Source: Leptasterias polaris (taxonomy: Eukaryota; Echinodermata; Asteroidea; Forcipulatida; Asteriidae). Taken from it: 64,000 bases of DNA. Location: contig JAZGTN010000047.1 of the NCBI GenBank assembly GCA_037783415.1, positions 3,162,001 to 3,226,000 on the forward strand. Reading direction: 5' to 3'. Positions 24,641-37,279 of the stretch are shown here, in pieces (positions within the stretch are counted from its first letter, which is position 1; every line of letters begins with the position of its first letter). A program made the translations under genes and the position numbers. The notes beneath the pieces were generated by a model that was not told where the DNA came from, ran no database searches, and was given only the letters and a program-made list of their open reading frames with translations.

Positions 24641-24719
24641 CCCGAGGTAAAGGAAGTTGACAAACTAGTTCCCGAGGCGAAGCCAAGGGTCTTAGTTTGT
24701 CAACTTCCAATACCGAGGG
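24641..24719. repeat. Inverted repeat next to the 33-bp array
   Basis: CCCGAGGTAAAGGAAGTTGA + CAAACTAG pairs with TTAGTTTGTCAACTTCC + AATACCGAGGG across a ~22-base loop. It directly abuts the last minisatellite unit. Confidence 0.75.
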
Positions 24720-25457
24720 GAGCTAATATCGACTGATTAACCCGAAATAAATCATGTAACATTTGTTTAACTAGACCTCATACATATTCATTTATTTTAA
24801 AGAAAAGGCATCTTTACTGTCCACGATATTCTCTAGTTCGACCTCATTGAGTTCCGGAAAACGTTTAACGTGTGCCGCCATCTTTTCATGAGTTGGATGT
24901 CGCTTGGGTGATGTTCGCGCATGCTTACAACGCCCATAAAACAGTGCCACGATCGTAAAGCGCATGACAAGTAGAATAACGCCCAGTTGACTTGTCATGC
25001 GTATTCACACACATGATAACATTTTTAGCATGTGAATACTCGCTTGCGCGCTTGGTAAACAGCAAATATAGCATCTGGCACGTGATGTTGAATGGACCAG
25101 TGAGAATACGACTCTCGTCATGAATACGTACGAGGGTATAGTAAACATGATAGACGCGCATTGTTCGGAGGTGTGTATGCACATGTACTATTTCTTTTGT
25201 GTACATTTTGACTCCCAAAATGGCGGACAGGAAACGCGTGTGTAATTGCGCTGCGCGTTGTGCAATGGGTCTATATGGGCTTTTGTCCCAAAGTGTCTGT
25301 GTCGATTCCCCATTAAGGTAAATTAACATCAGCTGAAGGTAATTGATTCAAAGGAGGGCTCTATTTGACGAACTTTCTACACAATTTACCAACTGAATCT
25401 CCGGTGGGAGACACAACATTTCTTGCTACACCAGCTACAGAGCTGGCATACGTTTTT

Positions 25458-27204
25458 GTGTAATTTTACTACACTATTTTAGTCATAGAAATAATATAAA
25501 TGTTTAATATATTTATTGTCATTTAAAGTCCTAAGTGAGCACTGGTAACATTGAGTCAATGCACATTCTAATTATTTCACTGTTTCGTCCAAAGTATGCC
25601 CTTGCGAGTCAAAGTCATTGGTTTTCTAGACTGGACCATTCAACAAATCAAGAGGGGGACCAGGTACCAGAGTTTATTTATTATTTGTTTATTGTTTATT
25701 ATTATTTTTTGTAAAGGGCTGTTAACTATTTTCACTCATATACATCGTGCACAAAATTGTACAGACATGCAGATCTAACCCTCTGATAAAGTGGAGCAAT
25801 CTGTTCTTATAGCAGGCTTCCAGATGACTTTCCCACAGCTTGAATTAGGTTCAAATGTTTTAAATTCCCCCCCCCTGTTCTTATAGCAGGCTTCCAGATG
25901 ACTTTCCCACAGCTTGAATTAGGTTCAAATGTTTTAAATTCCCCCCCCCCCCCCCCGCCACACACATACTCCCACCTGAGCTGCCAATACAAATGTTTGG
26001 CTTACTGGGGAGCCAGTAATAATACAAAATATCAATAATTTGTTTGATTTATATTGCACCTATTCCATACAATGAACAGAAGCCCATACAAATTATTGAA
26101 TAGTTAAATAAAACAACAGCAACAAGAAAAATATCATTACTAAAAAGCTAAAAACAGGAAATTCACATCATTGGTTAAAAGAAACTAGCGGTTGTGTAAT
26201 TCCTGGGTTACTCGCACACTTAAGGATGTTTAATAACAAATGTTGGGTGAGTTTCAAAAATGTGTTTTTAGCTTAACCTATATTCAATAATTATAACCTA
26301 TGTTCATTTACGTGTAAGTTTGATTAGACTTAAAAAAAGTGCATTGCGGTGGCACAAATGTTTATATTAGAACAGGCTTTTTTAAATGTTACGTTTGAGA
26401 AAAACAGGGGCGTTTTCTTGACGTTTCGACAAGTAGGTTGTGGTTGTCTTCTGTTCAATTGTTCAATTATGATGAACACGGTTTTGTGTAATTTTACTAC
26501 ACTATTTTAGTCATAGAAATAATATAAATGTTTAATATATTTATTGTCATTTAAAGTCTTAAGTGAGCACTGGTAACATTGAGTCAATGCACATTCAAAT
26601 TGTTTCACTGTTTCGTCCAAAGTATGCTCCTGGGATGGGGAGTCAAAGTCCTCGATTTTCTAGACTGGACCATTCCTCAAATCAAGAGGGAATCAGGTTT
26701 CAGTTTTTTTTTAGTTTTTTTTTTAGGGGCTGTAAACTGTTTTACAGATATGCAGATCTAACCCTCTGATAAAGTGGAGCAATCTGTTCTTTGTAGAGCA
26801 GGCTTTCAGATGACTTGCTCACAGCTTGAATTAGGCTCTCAGGTTTCCAACAACCTCCCCCGTCAAACTTCTTTTGGCTTACTGGGGAGCCAGTAATAAT
26901 AAATAAATAATTAATGTTTAATGTATTTATTGTAATTTAAAGTCCTTAAGTGAGCACTGGTAACATTGAGTCAAAGCACATTCAAATTATTTCACTGTTT
27001 CGTCCAAAGTATATGCCTTGGGATGGGGAGTCAAAGTCCTCGATTTTCTAGACTGGACCATTCCTCAAATCAAGAGGGGAATCAGCTGTAAACTATTTTA
27101 CAGACATGCAGATCTAACCCTCTGACAAAGTGGAGCAATATTTTCTTATAGCAGGCTTCCAGATGACTTTCCCACAGCTTGAATCAGGTTCAAAAGTTTT
27201 TAAT

Positions 27205-27268
<64 letters not shown>

Positions 27269-28740
27269 CGACACACACACACTCCCCCTGAGCTGCCAAT
27301 ACAAATGTTTTGGCTTACTGGGGAGCCAGTAATAATACAAAATATCAATAATTTGTTTTATTTATATTGCACCTATTCCATACAATGAACAGAAGCCCAT
27401 ACAAATTATTGAATAGTTAAATAAAACAACAGCAACAAGAATCATATCATTACTAAAAAGCTAAAAACAGGAAATTCACATCATTGGTTAAAATAAACTA
27501 GCGGTTGTGTAATTCCTGGGGTTACTCGCACACTTAAGGATGTTTAAGAGCAAATGTGGGGTGAGTTTCAAAAGTGTGTTTTTAGCTTAACCTATATTCA
27601 ATAATTATAACCTATGTTCAATTACGTGTAAGTTTGATTAGACTTAAAAAAGGTGCAATGTGGTGGTACCAATGTTTATATTATATATTTTTTTGTTTAA
27701 TGTTACGTTTGAGAAAAGCCGGGTTGTTTTCTTGACGTTTCGACAAGTGGGTTGTGGTTGTCTTCTGTTCAATTGTTCAATTATGATGAACACGGTTTTG
27801 TGTAATTTTACTACACTATTTTAATTGTAGAAATAATATAAATGTTTAATATATTTATTGTCATTTAAAGTCTTAAGTGAACACTGGTAACATTGAGTAA
27901 ATGCACATCCAAATTATTTCACTGTTTCGTCCAAAGTATGCTCTGGAATGAAAAATCAAAGTCATTGATTTTCTAGACTGGACCATTCCTCAAATCAAGA
28001 GGGGGATCAGGTCTCAGAGGTTTTGTTGTATAGTATTTTTTTAGGGGCAGTAAACTATATTCAATCGTATACTTCGTGCACAAAATTGTACATACATGCA
28101 GATCTAACCCTCTGATAAAGTGGAGCAATATGTTCTTTGTGATGCAGGCTTTCAGATGACTTGCCCACAGCTTGAATTAGGCTCTGAGGTTTCCAACAAC
28201 CCTCCCCCGTCAAACTTCGTTTGGCTTACTGGGGAGCCAGTAATAATAAATAAATACATTATTTATTGACTTATATTGCGCCCATTCCATAAATCGTATT
28301 ACGAGCTCATAACAAACATGAAATAATTAAATAAAACAACAGCAACAAGTAAAGACAACAACTAGAAAATCACATTAAGAACACAAATAAATTTGTAAAT
28401 ATCTGGGGTTACTTGCGCATTTATAAGGATTTGAAATAACAATTATGGAGTGATTTTCAATAATTTGTTTTTAGCTTGATTTGTCCTATATTCAATAATT
28501 ATAACCAATGTTCAATTACGTGTAAGTTTGATTAGACTTTTAAATGTGCAATGCGGTGGTTTATATTAGAAAAAAGGTTTGCGGTAGCACCAGGTCGTGA
28601 ATCTATCTAGTAATTTTTTTAGAGGTTACGTTTGAGAAAAACGGGTTTATTTGTTGGGTTTCGACAAGTGGGTTGTGGTCTTCTTCAGTGAAATTGTTCA
28701 ATGATGAACACAGTTAATGGATTATTCAAATCCTTCGCAG
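25458..28740. repeat. Degenerate ~1-kb tandem repeat, three to four units
   Basis: A block starting TGTGTAATTTTACTACACTA and running through ACTGTTTCGTCCAAAGTATG, TTCTAGACTGGACCATTC and GGCTTACTGGGGAGCCAGTA recurs from about 25458, 26480, 26900 and 27798. Units end in the GTCGAAACGTC-containing block (reverse strand). Each unit carries a C-run of different length, and within the first unit a ~74-bp piece is itself doubled (25803-25957). No coding is supported. Confidence 0.85.
27206..27265. repeat. Uninterrupted 60-bp poly(C)
   Basis: Sixty consecutive C residues lie at the place where sister units have 9 (25867-25875) or about 17 C residues. The poly-Pro and poly-Gly frames here are artefacts of this tract. 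Confidence 0.95.
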
Positions 28741-29280
28741 CTGCTGCTCAGAGCGTTTGATATTGTTGAACAGACAAAATAATGTAAAACCCGAGATGAA
28801 ACTCCGGTAAATTCCGGTTCAGCAAAAAGAAGAAAACAAAATGGGCAGAGAGTACTTATTGTTTGTATTATTTATTTTATTAAAACATATTTATACAGGA
28901 TACACAAATCAGCTGAGAGGCTGTTTTACATTATGGTCCTGTAAACAAACAATGGAAAACACCTAGCAAGTAGAATATGGAAAGGAACAAATACACAATA
29001 CACAAAGTTGATACAAAAAAGTAAGAGTAAGCAAACGAGACTTTTTACCCGGTATTATAAATTTGTACTAATTGTTTTTAAATAAATGGGTCAAACTTAC
29101 GTAGAATCAGAGTTTAAATCTCTTTTCTACTGGTTTCCGGGTCAACTCAGAAATGGGTCACATTGTTATGTCAACTTCATTATTAAGTCAGTCTGAATAT
29201 TGGCAGTCCTAGAGCTCCGTAGTAACACCCGTACCAGCCATTCTACAAAAGGATGCCCGAAAAAAAATAGACCGTGCAAG

Positions 29281-29396
29281 TCTCAAGCATATTCGAACAT
29301 TGGGACCAAAATGGAACATTGGGACCAACATGGAACATTGGGACCAAAATGGAACATTGGGACCAAAGTGTCCCAGTGTTCGAATACGCTTGAGAC
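29281..29396. repeat. Inverted repeat enclosing a 19-bp minisatellite
   Basis: TCTCAAGCATATTCGAACA and TGTTCGAATACGCTTGAGA are the arms. Between them lie four units of AACATTGGGACCAAAATGG starting at 29296, 29315, 29334 and 29353. Confidence 0.88.
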
Positions 29397-29543
29397 TTGT
29401 AGGAAAGGGATTTAAACTCTGATAATGCGTAAGTTTGACCCATTGATTGGTTACTTTGACACAGAAAAGGGTCAGGCCTCCCATGACCTGGACACGGAAG
29501 TTGTTTAGAACGTAAACTAGCAATCATTACGTCGACTTGTTTA

Positions 29544-29678
29544 GGCCGTGTCTGATTGGCGGATTCCGCTACGGCTGGATCGAAGCGTCATCATGCGTTA
29601 GTGGACGTTTTTGCAACACCCATAGCAACGATCGCAACCGCTGCAGCCGTAGCCGTAGCCGCCAATTCAGACACGGCC
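29544..29678. mobile_element. 135-bp MITE with TTA target duplication (PIF/Harbinger-type)
   Basis: Ends GGCCGTGTCTGATTGGCGG and CCGCCAATTCAGACACGGCC are inverted repeats. TTA flanks it on both sides (29541-29543, 29679-29681), the three-base duplication typical of PIF/Harbinger. The interior is GC-rich with internal CCGTAGCCGTAG repeats and no coding. Confidence 0.85.
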
Positions 29679-30613
29679 TTAATGTCAGTATGACGTCATT
29701 GCGAAATATGACGGCAAGTCGACTTACGCCACGAAATAACGCTGTTTGATGACATCTCGTTATCACGATTAATTAATGGCACTCATGTCAAACTGGGAGC
29801 TCCCTAACTTTCACGATTAAGATTTCTTTATTTGCACACAGATTGTTTTGAATAATGTGGCACTTATATATTTGTGCTTTTTCGCAAATTGTAATAGATA
29901 GTTATTGCAAATTAACCGTCTACCTGAGTCTATTTTATTGGGTTTTTGTATTTGTTATTTTTATGATGCATCCATTTTGCTACATGTGGTTTTTCACTTT
30001 AAAGGTAAGGTTATAGATTGGTAAATACGCGACAAATTACTGAACATAAACACTTATAGGTGAGCAGCACTGCAGCTATTGATAGGATAGACTATTTGAA
30101 GAAAGGATTCCATTTGAAGTAACATGGTTTGGATAAATATTGCTCGACCAAAAATATTTGAATCTAAGAAACGACTTATGCATGAATCGTTTCTCAGTTT
30201 TCTGTTGGTTGGTGTCCGTTCGCGAATGCAGCGGCCAGAGAAGCGGCTGGTACCCGCTGTCACCTCGGTAAATGCGGATGGATTCGACTTATACTTGTGA
30301 AAATATCGTGCAGATTTTTGCTGTTTTCTCAGCAAGTAGTAATTGTATTGAGCTGAACCTTTCGCATGTTACTTTAATTCATGCTGGGGAAAAACAAATC
30401 TATGACCTCACCTTTAAATTAAACCCATTAAGTTCTGGGAAAAGGCAGCGACGGTCGCTTATACAAAAGGTACTCCGAAGCTTCGCGTCATCTTTACGTA
30501 AACACTCAGTTTCTATGGCAATGTGCTGTACCGTGCGCGCATTATACCAAAGAGCGAGTGCAGACAGTGTTTATTGCGTGTATGCCAGCATTTTCCTAGC
30601 GGTCTCTCTGAGA

Positions 30614-30728
30614 ATGGCAACGATTGGAAACCAGTGCGTTCGTCTTCTTTTGAGTGCAGGGAAGATTTTTGCGTTATTCTTGGTGTTTGAGTTGTACAAC
30701 TTTCAACATGTGAAAGCCGAACTAACTG
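30614..30728 (+). CDS. Signal-peptide exon, possible exon 1 of lectin gene B
   Basis: From ATG at 30614 the frame encodes MATIGNQCVRLLLSAGKIF, then a hydrophobic run ALFLVF, and VKAELTG at the end, a plausible signal peptide with cleavage after VKA. It ends at ACTG|GTAAGT, a strong donor in phase 1, the phase required by every lectin exon here. The next in-phase exon recognised downstream on this strand is at 55040, implying a 24.3-kb intron. The frame is open upstream to 30272 with another Met at about 30515, so the true start could be earlier. The join to gene B is inference; no other phase-1 acceptor exon was recognised between. Confidence 0.5.
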
Positions 30729-31015
30729 GTAAGTCATCAAACAAAGTATATTATCAATGTTTAAAAGAAATATATATTCAATTGAAAATAAAGGAAGCAT
30801 TGGCATTTCAAGTGTGTACATCATTGGTAAGAATGAAAATAATGATCACAGATTTGCACATAACTTACATGGTATGATAATGGTCAAGGTAGAAAACTTC
30901 CCTCGAAGTATGTTTGCCTGAATTGTGATAATTTCCTTCAGAATGAAGTAAACAAATTTGTCTTTATTTCTTAAACCCGATGTTCGAAAACAGGGAAGAC
31001 ATTATAAGTGTTTTC

Positions 31016-31475
31016 ACAGGTTTGATATTTCATGTAAATGTTGGGTCAAATCAAGTGCGGATACTCAGATCACTGGCGTACAGAAGGGGACGCGGGCGGG
31101 AGACCCCCCCCCCACCCCCATGAGATCGAAAACATGCACCAAATAAATGAATGGTTTGATACATTAAATAGCACCCAGTCAAATTATGTCAAAATTTCCT
31201 GCGCGCTTTTGGAAGCCCAGATTTCTCCCTGTTGATTTAATAAATAAAAGGTTTTTCTTTTATCCATTAGGGCCTATAATTATTTGCAACTCTCTCTTTT
31301 ACAAAATACCCGTTAATAATTTGTGGTTACCATATAGTTGTATTAAAAAATACAAGCGATATTTGAGAAAATCTCACGATGTTCGGGCTCAAGTGAAAAG
31401 CGACTTGTCCTGTAATAATGTCAAAACTTTAGTGGCCATCTGTGAGAATGTAACAATGAAAACTAATTGTTGACA
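31016..31475. repeat. Fragment of the 6.2-kb unit
   Basis: Matches about 2385-2890 of the 6.2-kb unit: AGGTTTGATATTTCCTGTAA-like start, GATCACTGGCGT-CAGAAGGGGACGCGGGCG and GATACATTAAATAGC. Divergence is clearly greater than between the two tandem copies. Confidence 0.85.
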
Positions 31476-31659
31476 AACTCCTTTATATCGTTTTGAGAGA
31501 GAAAAAATGATAACATGCAAACGTATTATGTAAGCAAGTTTTTGAGGTGGCCATTCCTGTCTAAATGCGAGTCAATCAAATGAGTTGGTTTCCGTGGCGC
31601 AAAAAAATCCTCTTGTTTTTAGTTTGTTTGTTCTTTTTCATACATTGAGCTCTTCTGAC

Positions 31660-32010
31660 TTAGAAGTCGGAACAGCTATTGCTATCGTTTAGATTTGTAT
31701 TTGTTTTTCTTCTTACTATTCTTTCCTTTTGACAAAATCCCATGAGATTGTAAACGCATTTTGTTCACACCTAACATCGTATTTAGCTTGTTACGAAAGA
31801 GTCAGATTCGAAATCATTATCAACGCTTGGGACATGAAGTTTTAGTAAAACATAATAAATTTAAGCTAATTAAATGTTAAAGTCATTGTTACTAAGTTGT
31901 AAACGAACGACGTATATGCGAATCCATTGTGAACGCACAAGCTGGTCACACATTTTCTTTCTGCCTGTGAAATACGCTTATGCTTAAGCAAATTGATTTG
32001 TACATTTTGC
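31660..32010. mobile_element. Family X tail fragment with half a hairpin unit
   Basis: Starts with GAAGTCGGAACAGCTATTGC, a half unit of the hairpin satellite, then runs GTATTTGTTTTTCTTCTTAC to GCCTGTGAAATACGCTTATGC. It is the uninterrupted relative of 49197-49950, in which a MITE sits at GTGAAATAC. Confidence 0.8.
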
Positions 32011-32515
32011 TTACAATTAAGCCCGCGCTATGATACTAGCCCCAACTACATTAACCAACGTCTCGCTTTAGTCTATTATCAAGTCAATCACCCGATCACC
32101 ACAATTAGCTGTTTTACACGGGTCAATTTAGTAATTAATTTAGAACTCCAACATTTCACTTGTCGGTATGAATGACCAAAATCGGTCATGTGCAATTCAG
32201 TATAGCCTCGTTATAGAGTATAAAAGAGACAATAGTTCTTAAGCAAGCGGACTAAAAAGTTATTATTAAGATATAAGTACAATAGACCAGAAATAATTAT
32301 GTCAATTACAACTAAAACAATGTATTCAGTGTGTTTTGGAGGCGCGTTATTTTGGTCTGCTTATAACGTTCGAAAACTTTCAAACAGTTTTCCTATACAT
32401 TAAAAAACAAATCCACCTTTTGGTGTTTATTTTCTTTGACACGGTCAAAATACTTTCGCTCACCAGTATTGAATCCACTTTGATATACCGTTCCTTTACG
32501 GAGATACCCAAAGGG

Positions 32516-32990
32516 ACATGTTTGCGGCCCCTAGATGTAGCCCGAGCCCTAAATGTCGCCCGACCTAAAGGTAGCCCCAAACTTGTACCTTAATGTCGCC
32601 CCGACCTAAGTTAGCCCGAAACCTGTACCTAAATGTCGCCTCGACCTAAATGTAGCCCCAATAATGTCGCCTTGACCTAGATGGAGCCCCAAACCTGTGC
32701 GGCCTCTATAATATGTAGTCCGATCCCTAAATGTCGCCCGCCCTATGAAGCCCTAAACTTCTACCTAAATGTCGCCCCGACCTAAAGGTAGCCCAAAACG
32801 TGTATCTAAATGTCGCCCCAGCCTAAATATAGCCCCGAACTTGTACCTAAATGTCGCCCCGACCTAAATGTAGACGCAAACCTGTACCTCAATGTTGCCT
32901 TACCTAAATTTAGCCCCAAACCTGTACCTAAATATTGCCCCGACCTAAATGTAGCCCCAAACCTGTACCTAAATGTCGCCCGGCTTTTAA
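32516..32990. repeat. 41-bp minisatellite, locus 1
   Basis: Degenerate tandem units of CCTAAATGTAGCCCCAAACC + TGTACCTAAATGTCGCCCCGA, itself two related half-units. The same satellite occurs at 38466-38900. Frames with ATFR or LNVA repeats on either strand come from it. Confidence 0.9.
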
Positions 32991-33277
32991 GTTGAGCGAT
33001 TGAAATGCCAACCCTGATTTCTTTTTAAATTGTTTTGATAGCAGGAATAGGCAAACGCTGTTCAAAACCATTCAATTTTGCACTTGAGTTTCTAGGTAAA
33101 AGTTGTTGCAAAGTTATGATTATTTTTGTTTCAACAGTAATTTTGTTCAGTTTTCTAACACTTTTCATGTAGGGCCTACTGTTGTTAGGTACGGACAAAA
33201 AAGGCAAAATAGATATCATTATTTTCACAAGCTGCTGGTAGGCATAATTACCTCCCTCAAAAATTAAAATTTTAGAT

Positions 33278-33661
33278 TTGCTCATTGTCAGCTGTCAGGC
33301 AAATAAAACAGGCTACCAATTATTTCTTAATATTATTTATGAGTATTTAAACAACATTTTTTTATATGTTTTATATATTGAACATGAACAATCAAGTACG
33401 ACATTTCCATCAATGAGAACAATACCAGATTGTACTTGTATGGATTCATTTATGAACGAGAGGTTTATAGAGACCTGTTATATCCGCCCCACCACTTTCA
33501 TGAGAGCTCTATCCGATGGAAAATGGGTGCACCATAAAACCGATTTGACCTTGGAGCCCCTCTTCAATACGTTGATTTCGTATGATGATAAACATCAAAC
33601 AAATTGCTATGGAATACTGAAAGGCAAATTTGTATGGACATTGTTTCTGTATAAAAATTAG
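33278..33661 (+). other. Unrecognised 127-codon frame
   Basis: An isolated frame with CTCMDSFMNERFIETC and a hydrophobic stretch near its start. No domain, repeat relation or splice context recognised; it is in AT-rich sequence between minisatellite and MITE. Probably chance. Confidence 0.12.
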
Positions 33662-33832
33662 TTTTATTATTTTAGTTTCTGTAAATTATTATTCTTTCAG
33701 ACCAAATCATTTCAATTTTATTGAAGTATTAAAAAAAATGGACCACATTTGGTGGTTTTCAAAACAAAATTACCTTTAGGCCTTGTCACCTTCAAAGTGG
33801 CTACGCAAAAAAGCACTAACAGTGCAAGACTT

Positions 33833-34079
33833 GGGCCCAATTTCATTGCTCTGCTTATCGCCGAGTTCTACGCTTACGATCATCATTCTCCGCTTACTCT
33901 GCAAGCGCCGAATTTATGTGCTAGCTGTGTAAGTGAAGAATGCTAACGTGTAGTACGCACGCGCACAAGAACAACTTCCCTGCTAACCCGTGAAATACGC
34001 TTCACGTAAGCACATAATTCCCTGCTTCCGTAAGCGCAAATTCTTTGCTTACGGTAAGCAGAGCCATGAAATTGGGCCC
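33833..34079. mobile_element. GGGCCC-ended foldback element
   Basis: Ends GGGCCCAATTTCATTGCTCTG + CTTA and TAAGCAGAGCCATGAAATTG + GGCCC form long inverted repeats. The interior has repeated TTACG/CGTAAG motifs. It is related by its ends to 856-1032. No target duplication could be defined. Confidence 0.82.
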
Positions 34080-34619
34080 TATTTGATCTGGTGGCATGGC
34101 GAAGGGTGTTGGTATCAGATTATCATTAACCACATAACTTAACCACTACCTCAGCATATATCTTGGTCAACACTGGGTGACATTAACTTAAGTTTAAATA
34201 CGAATGACTGAGTAGTGCCGCTATATTCATTGCTGGTGTCGCGCGGCTGTAACCAACCTAAAATTAACTAAATTATTTATTTTCGGCAAAATGCTGCATT
34301 ACAACATGACAAAGGAAACCATGGAAACTTTACCAGGAAGGGAGAGCGGGGTATTGATCCATGTAATCTAACTTTCTTGGCGACAGCGTCAAGGTTTATT
34401 TGATTATTCAACTTAACTACAGGTTGCAAACGTGGCATTTTTTCCAGCACAAACAACTAATTATGAGAGGCTTGCCTTGGGTATCACGCGTTGAATGCTT
34501 ACATTAGTCTGTGTGCTTATCGAGTACATACGCATTTTTGTATACAGTCTTTGAAACTTTCAGAATCTTCTATCCACATGTCAACAAATCCAAATCCACT
34601 TGATGCCTAATTTTCCTAT

Positions 34620-35130
34620 CGCTCCTAGGGCGGCCATTTTGTTTTTCAAAATGGCTGCTACTTTGGCCATATTTAGCACATGTTTTGTTCACATAAGTAT
34701 GTTAAATATGACTTAATTGACAAAGATATTTTTTTCCCACACTTATATTAAACCTTATTTCATTTTTGTTACTTTTACTTTTTGAATCCAAAATGGCCGC
34801 CATTTGTGGCACTAATACTTGTTTACGCATTAAATATATTGTCGTCTAAAATCTTTTTTTATTTTATTTTTTTAAAAGCACAGTTAGCCTATTACCCATT
34901 GATTATCTCTATAATGACTTATTTCACAAGTGTTAACATTTCTGGAAAAATACAGATATGAGAATGCATCTTATCTTGATTTAAAAAAAATGGCCGCCAT
35001 TTAAAGCATGTACAGTATATGTGTATTTAATATGCTTTTCGCGGTAATGGGCTAACTCTGCTTAATAAAAGATAGAATCTCTATGACTATTTTAACAAAT
35101 GACAGTGGGTGTTAACATTTCTGAAAAAAA
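34620..35130. repeat. Direct repeats with AAAATGGCCGCC
   Basis: Three diverged blocks of ~150-200 bp each contain AAAATGGC[CT]GC, a TAAATAT-type run and CATTGATTATCTCTATAATG-like sequence. They lie just beyond the 3' side of the pseudogene at 35134-37279 and might be sub-terminal repeats of the element that carried it. Confidence 0.5.
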
Positions 35131-35133
35131 TTC

Positions 35134-37279
35134 TCAATTATAAGATTGCATATTTAGAGCTTTTTCTGCCAAAAAGTTTTGTTTAAACCCAGATAACCAG
35201 TGGCACCTTTTGGTTAAGACATATCTTAAGAAAGACTGGATACCCCAAGACTCTTCCAATAGACATGTCAAACCTTCCGGCAATCCACAGAACACAATTT
35301 TGCTGTGTAGAAATTGTGATAAACACAGTAACCTAAAACTTGATGGTTTGCAGCGCATCATTTGGGCATAACTGTCATATTATTAAAACGCTAATTTCTG
35401 ATTACTTTTGGATCCATGTTGTGTTAGATTTAAACAAAATATGAAACATCTGTTTGCTCAACATCTGAATGTGTTCGAGAATTGTTGTGCAGTGGTCTCT
35501 TAGGATACCTAGCCATCATCCAAGCTATGTCGTCTTTCAAGGAACCCTCAAAACATTCTTTGTGAACTCCCACTTTGTAAGACTTGTAGGATGGACTGAT
35601 GCGTGATTTTCGACTGCCTGTTATGTTACACTTGACAGTTGAATGCATGTGCTTGGAACATCATCATCAATTTTTGGACCGAAGAATATCTTGCTCAGGT
35701 CAAGTGGTTCCACCAAAGTCTCACCGTTGCTTTCCGGCTGATACACACTCATTGCAATTGCATGGAAACTGTTTTTTTCCATCATAAGTGTCAACTTTGT
35801 TGTCAACATTATCTGCAGACGCACAGATGGGACGACCTTTTACCAACCCATGAGGCACAAACACACGTGTGTTGATATTGTTTTGGACAGAATGGGCGAT
35901 CTGGCTGCAGACTTGAGTGACTCGGCTGTATGATATACCAATATTATAGCATTGCTAAGTAATGTAACGGCTTTCTGTCTACGCAGGTTATGATACATCC
36001 ACAGAGATAGGCCTACTGCATATGGAATTTCAAGTTGTCGGCGGAAATTTGACAACTTAGACTCTGATTTTGCTTCATGTGTCACTTGGCGAGTTGTCTT
36101 AAATTCCTGTATCATGGTCTGTGAGATTATGACAGAGGATTTATGCAAAGCCTTTTCACGAGACTTAGTTGTAGCCATCTTACGACCCTGAAGAATCCAT
36201 TTATTTATTGTTAAAAGTTCAACAGGAATGCCATATTCACTGGCACCATCAAGGGACCCTGTAAATGTCCATGACTTTTCATGTTTTACATTGGAAACAA
36301 TCCGCCTGATTATTGTTGAACACTTGAAGATAGTATTGAGATCAGCCCTAATGTCTCGCTCTTCTGTAGCTAAGTCTAGTGCTTCACGGCCTGCTTTCTT
36401 AGAATGTAATACGCCTGGTAAGTTGCCCTTATGTTGCGATATGACAACATTTGGTAAATTCTCTGAGATCTTAGCTATTAATGCTCTGCGAGTTATGGTT
36501 GAATTGAGGCAATGTTCTTCTACTATCTCCCTATACAAATTTTCTGCCTGAATTGTTGTAATGTAGTCTCCCGAGTCAATTTTGTCCTGCATATTAGCAA
36601 TGAACATTCTCGTGTTGTCAACGATTTTGTCATTTTGTGCATTTTTGGGGCCAATTAACATATTGTTGTCAATATTTGAGCTTGCAACTATTATGGTACA
36701 AGTAGGTCATCCTCCACTATTATATCTAGGAGTTGCAATTTCCACAAATCGTTGTTACTTTTTTCAACAATCTCTTTAATTGATCTTCCACTGTTGACAC
36801 TTTGGCAAGCATGTTTTGTTTCATCTTTTTTTGAGTGTCACCTCCCTGACAAACGAAAAACTCCTGACGATTAAAATGCTCTGCAGTAGATCTTGTTAAT
36901 TTTCCTGATTTCGAACAAGGGGGTGTAGAAGGTCGACCTATTCGATTTTGAAGTGGGTTAATATTTTGGAACCTCTTTTCATCTCTTTCAATTTTAGCTT
37001 TTTAAGTTGTATCACTGTAGCAAATTTTATGCCACTGTACACCTTTTTCAAGGAGTTCATCCCCTGTTGTTCCACTCCACGCAGTCTGTGGGAAATATTT
37101 AAGAAATCAGGATTGCCTAATTCACACCTCTTAGTCTTATGCACACTAAACAGAAATGTCTCAACTGAAGACAAACGTTTTGGTGTTGTAAGTTTGTCAT
37201 TTTTCAGAACATGTTGACACTTCACACACAGACTGAAATATGTTGGTTTTATTTTAGCAGGAGGCTGATCTGTGCTCAT
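35134..37279 (-). pseudogene. Decayed N-terminal half of a multicopy PIN-like family
   Basis: Reading leftward from a Met at 37279, blocks appear in the order seen in a widespread uncharacterised multicopy family: CVKCQH with FLF and KRCELG; then, after a frameshift near 36950, FFVCQGG, LAKVST and YHNSCKLKY, which look like Cys/His metal ligands; a 273-codon open stretch (36661-35840) with INKWILQGRK, KTTRQVTHEA and EIPYAVGLSLWMYHNLRRQK; then ADNVDNKVDTYDGKK and SFHAIAMSVYQPES-like sequence across another frameshift; and DDIAWMMARY near 35500. At least three frame breaks are needed, so it is a pseudogene. The C-terminal half with the PIN-like motifs is absent here but present, in a second copy, at 50740-53490. 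Confidence 0.68.

Noticed and set aside
24349..24710. Minus-strand repeat proteins of 88-113 residues
   Set aside because: They are translations of a 33-bp minisatellite, open in all three frames because the unit length is a multiple of three.
24925..25329. 134-residue minus-strand protein
   Set aside because: No domain or splice context; the sequence looks like a decayed dispersed repeat with local inverted pieces.
27114..27388. Poly-Gly and poly-Pro frames
   Set aside because: They read through the 60-bp poly(C) tract.
30272..30613. Upstream part of the 201-codon frame as additional coding
   Set aside because: No conserved feature before the Met at 30614 that gives a good signal peptide; an upstream start cannot be excluded but is not supported.
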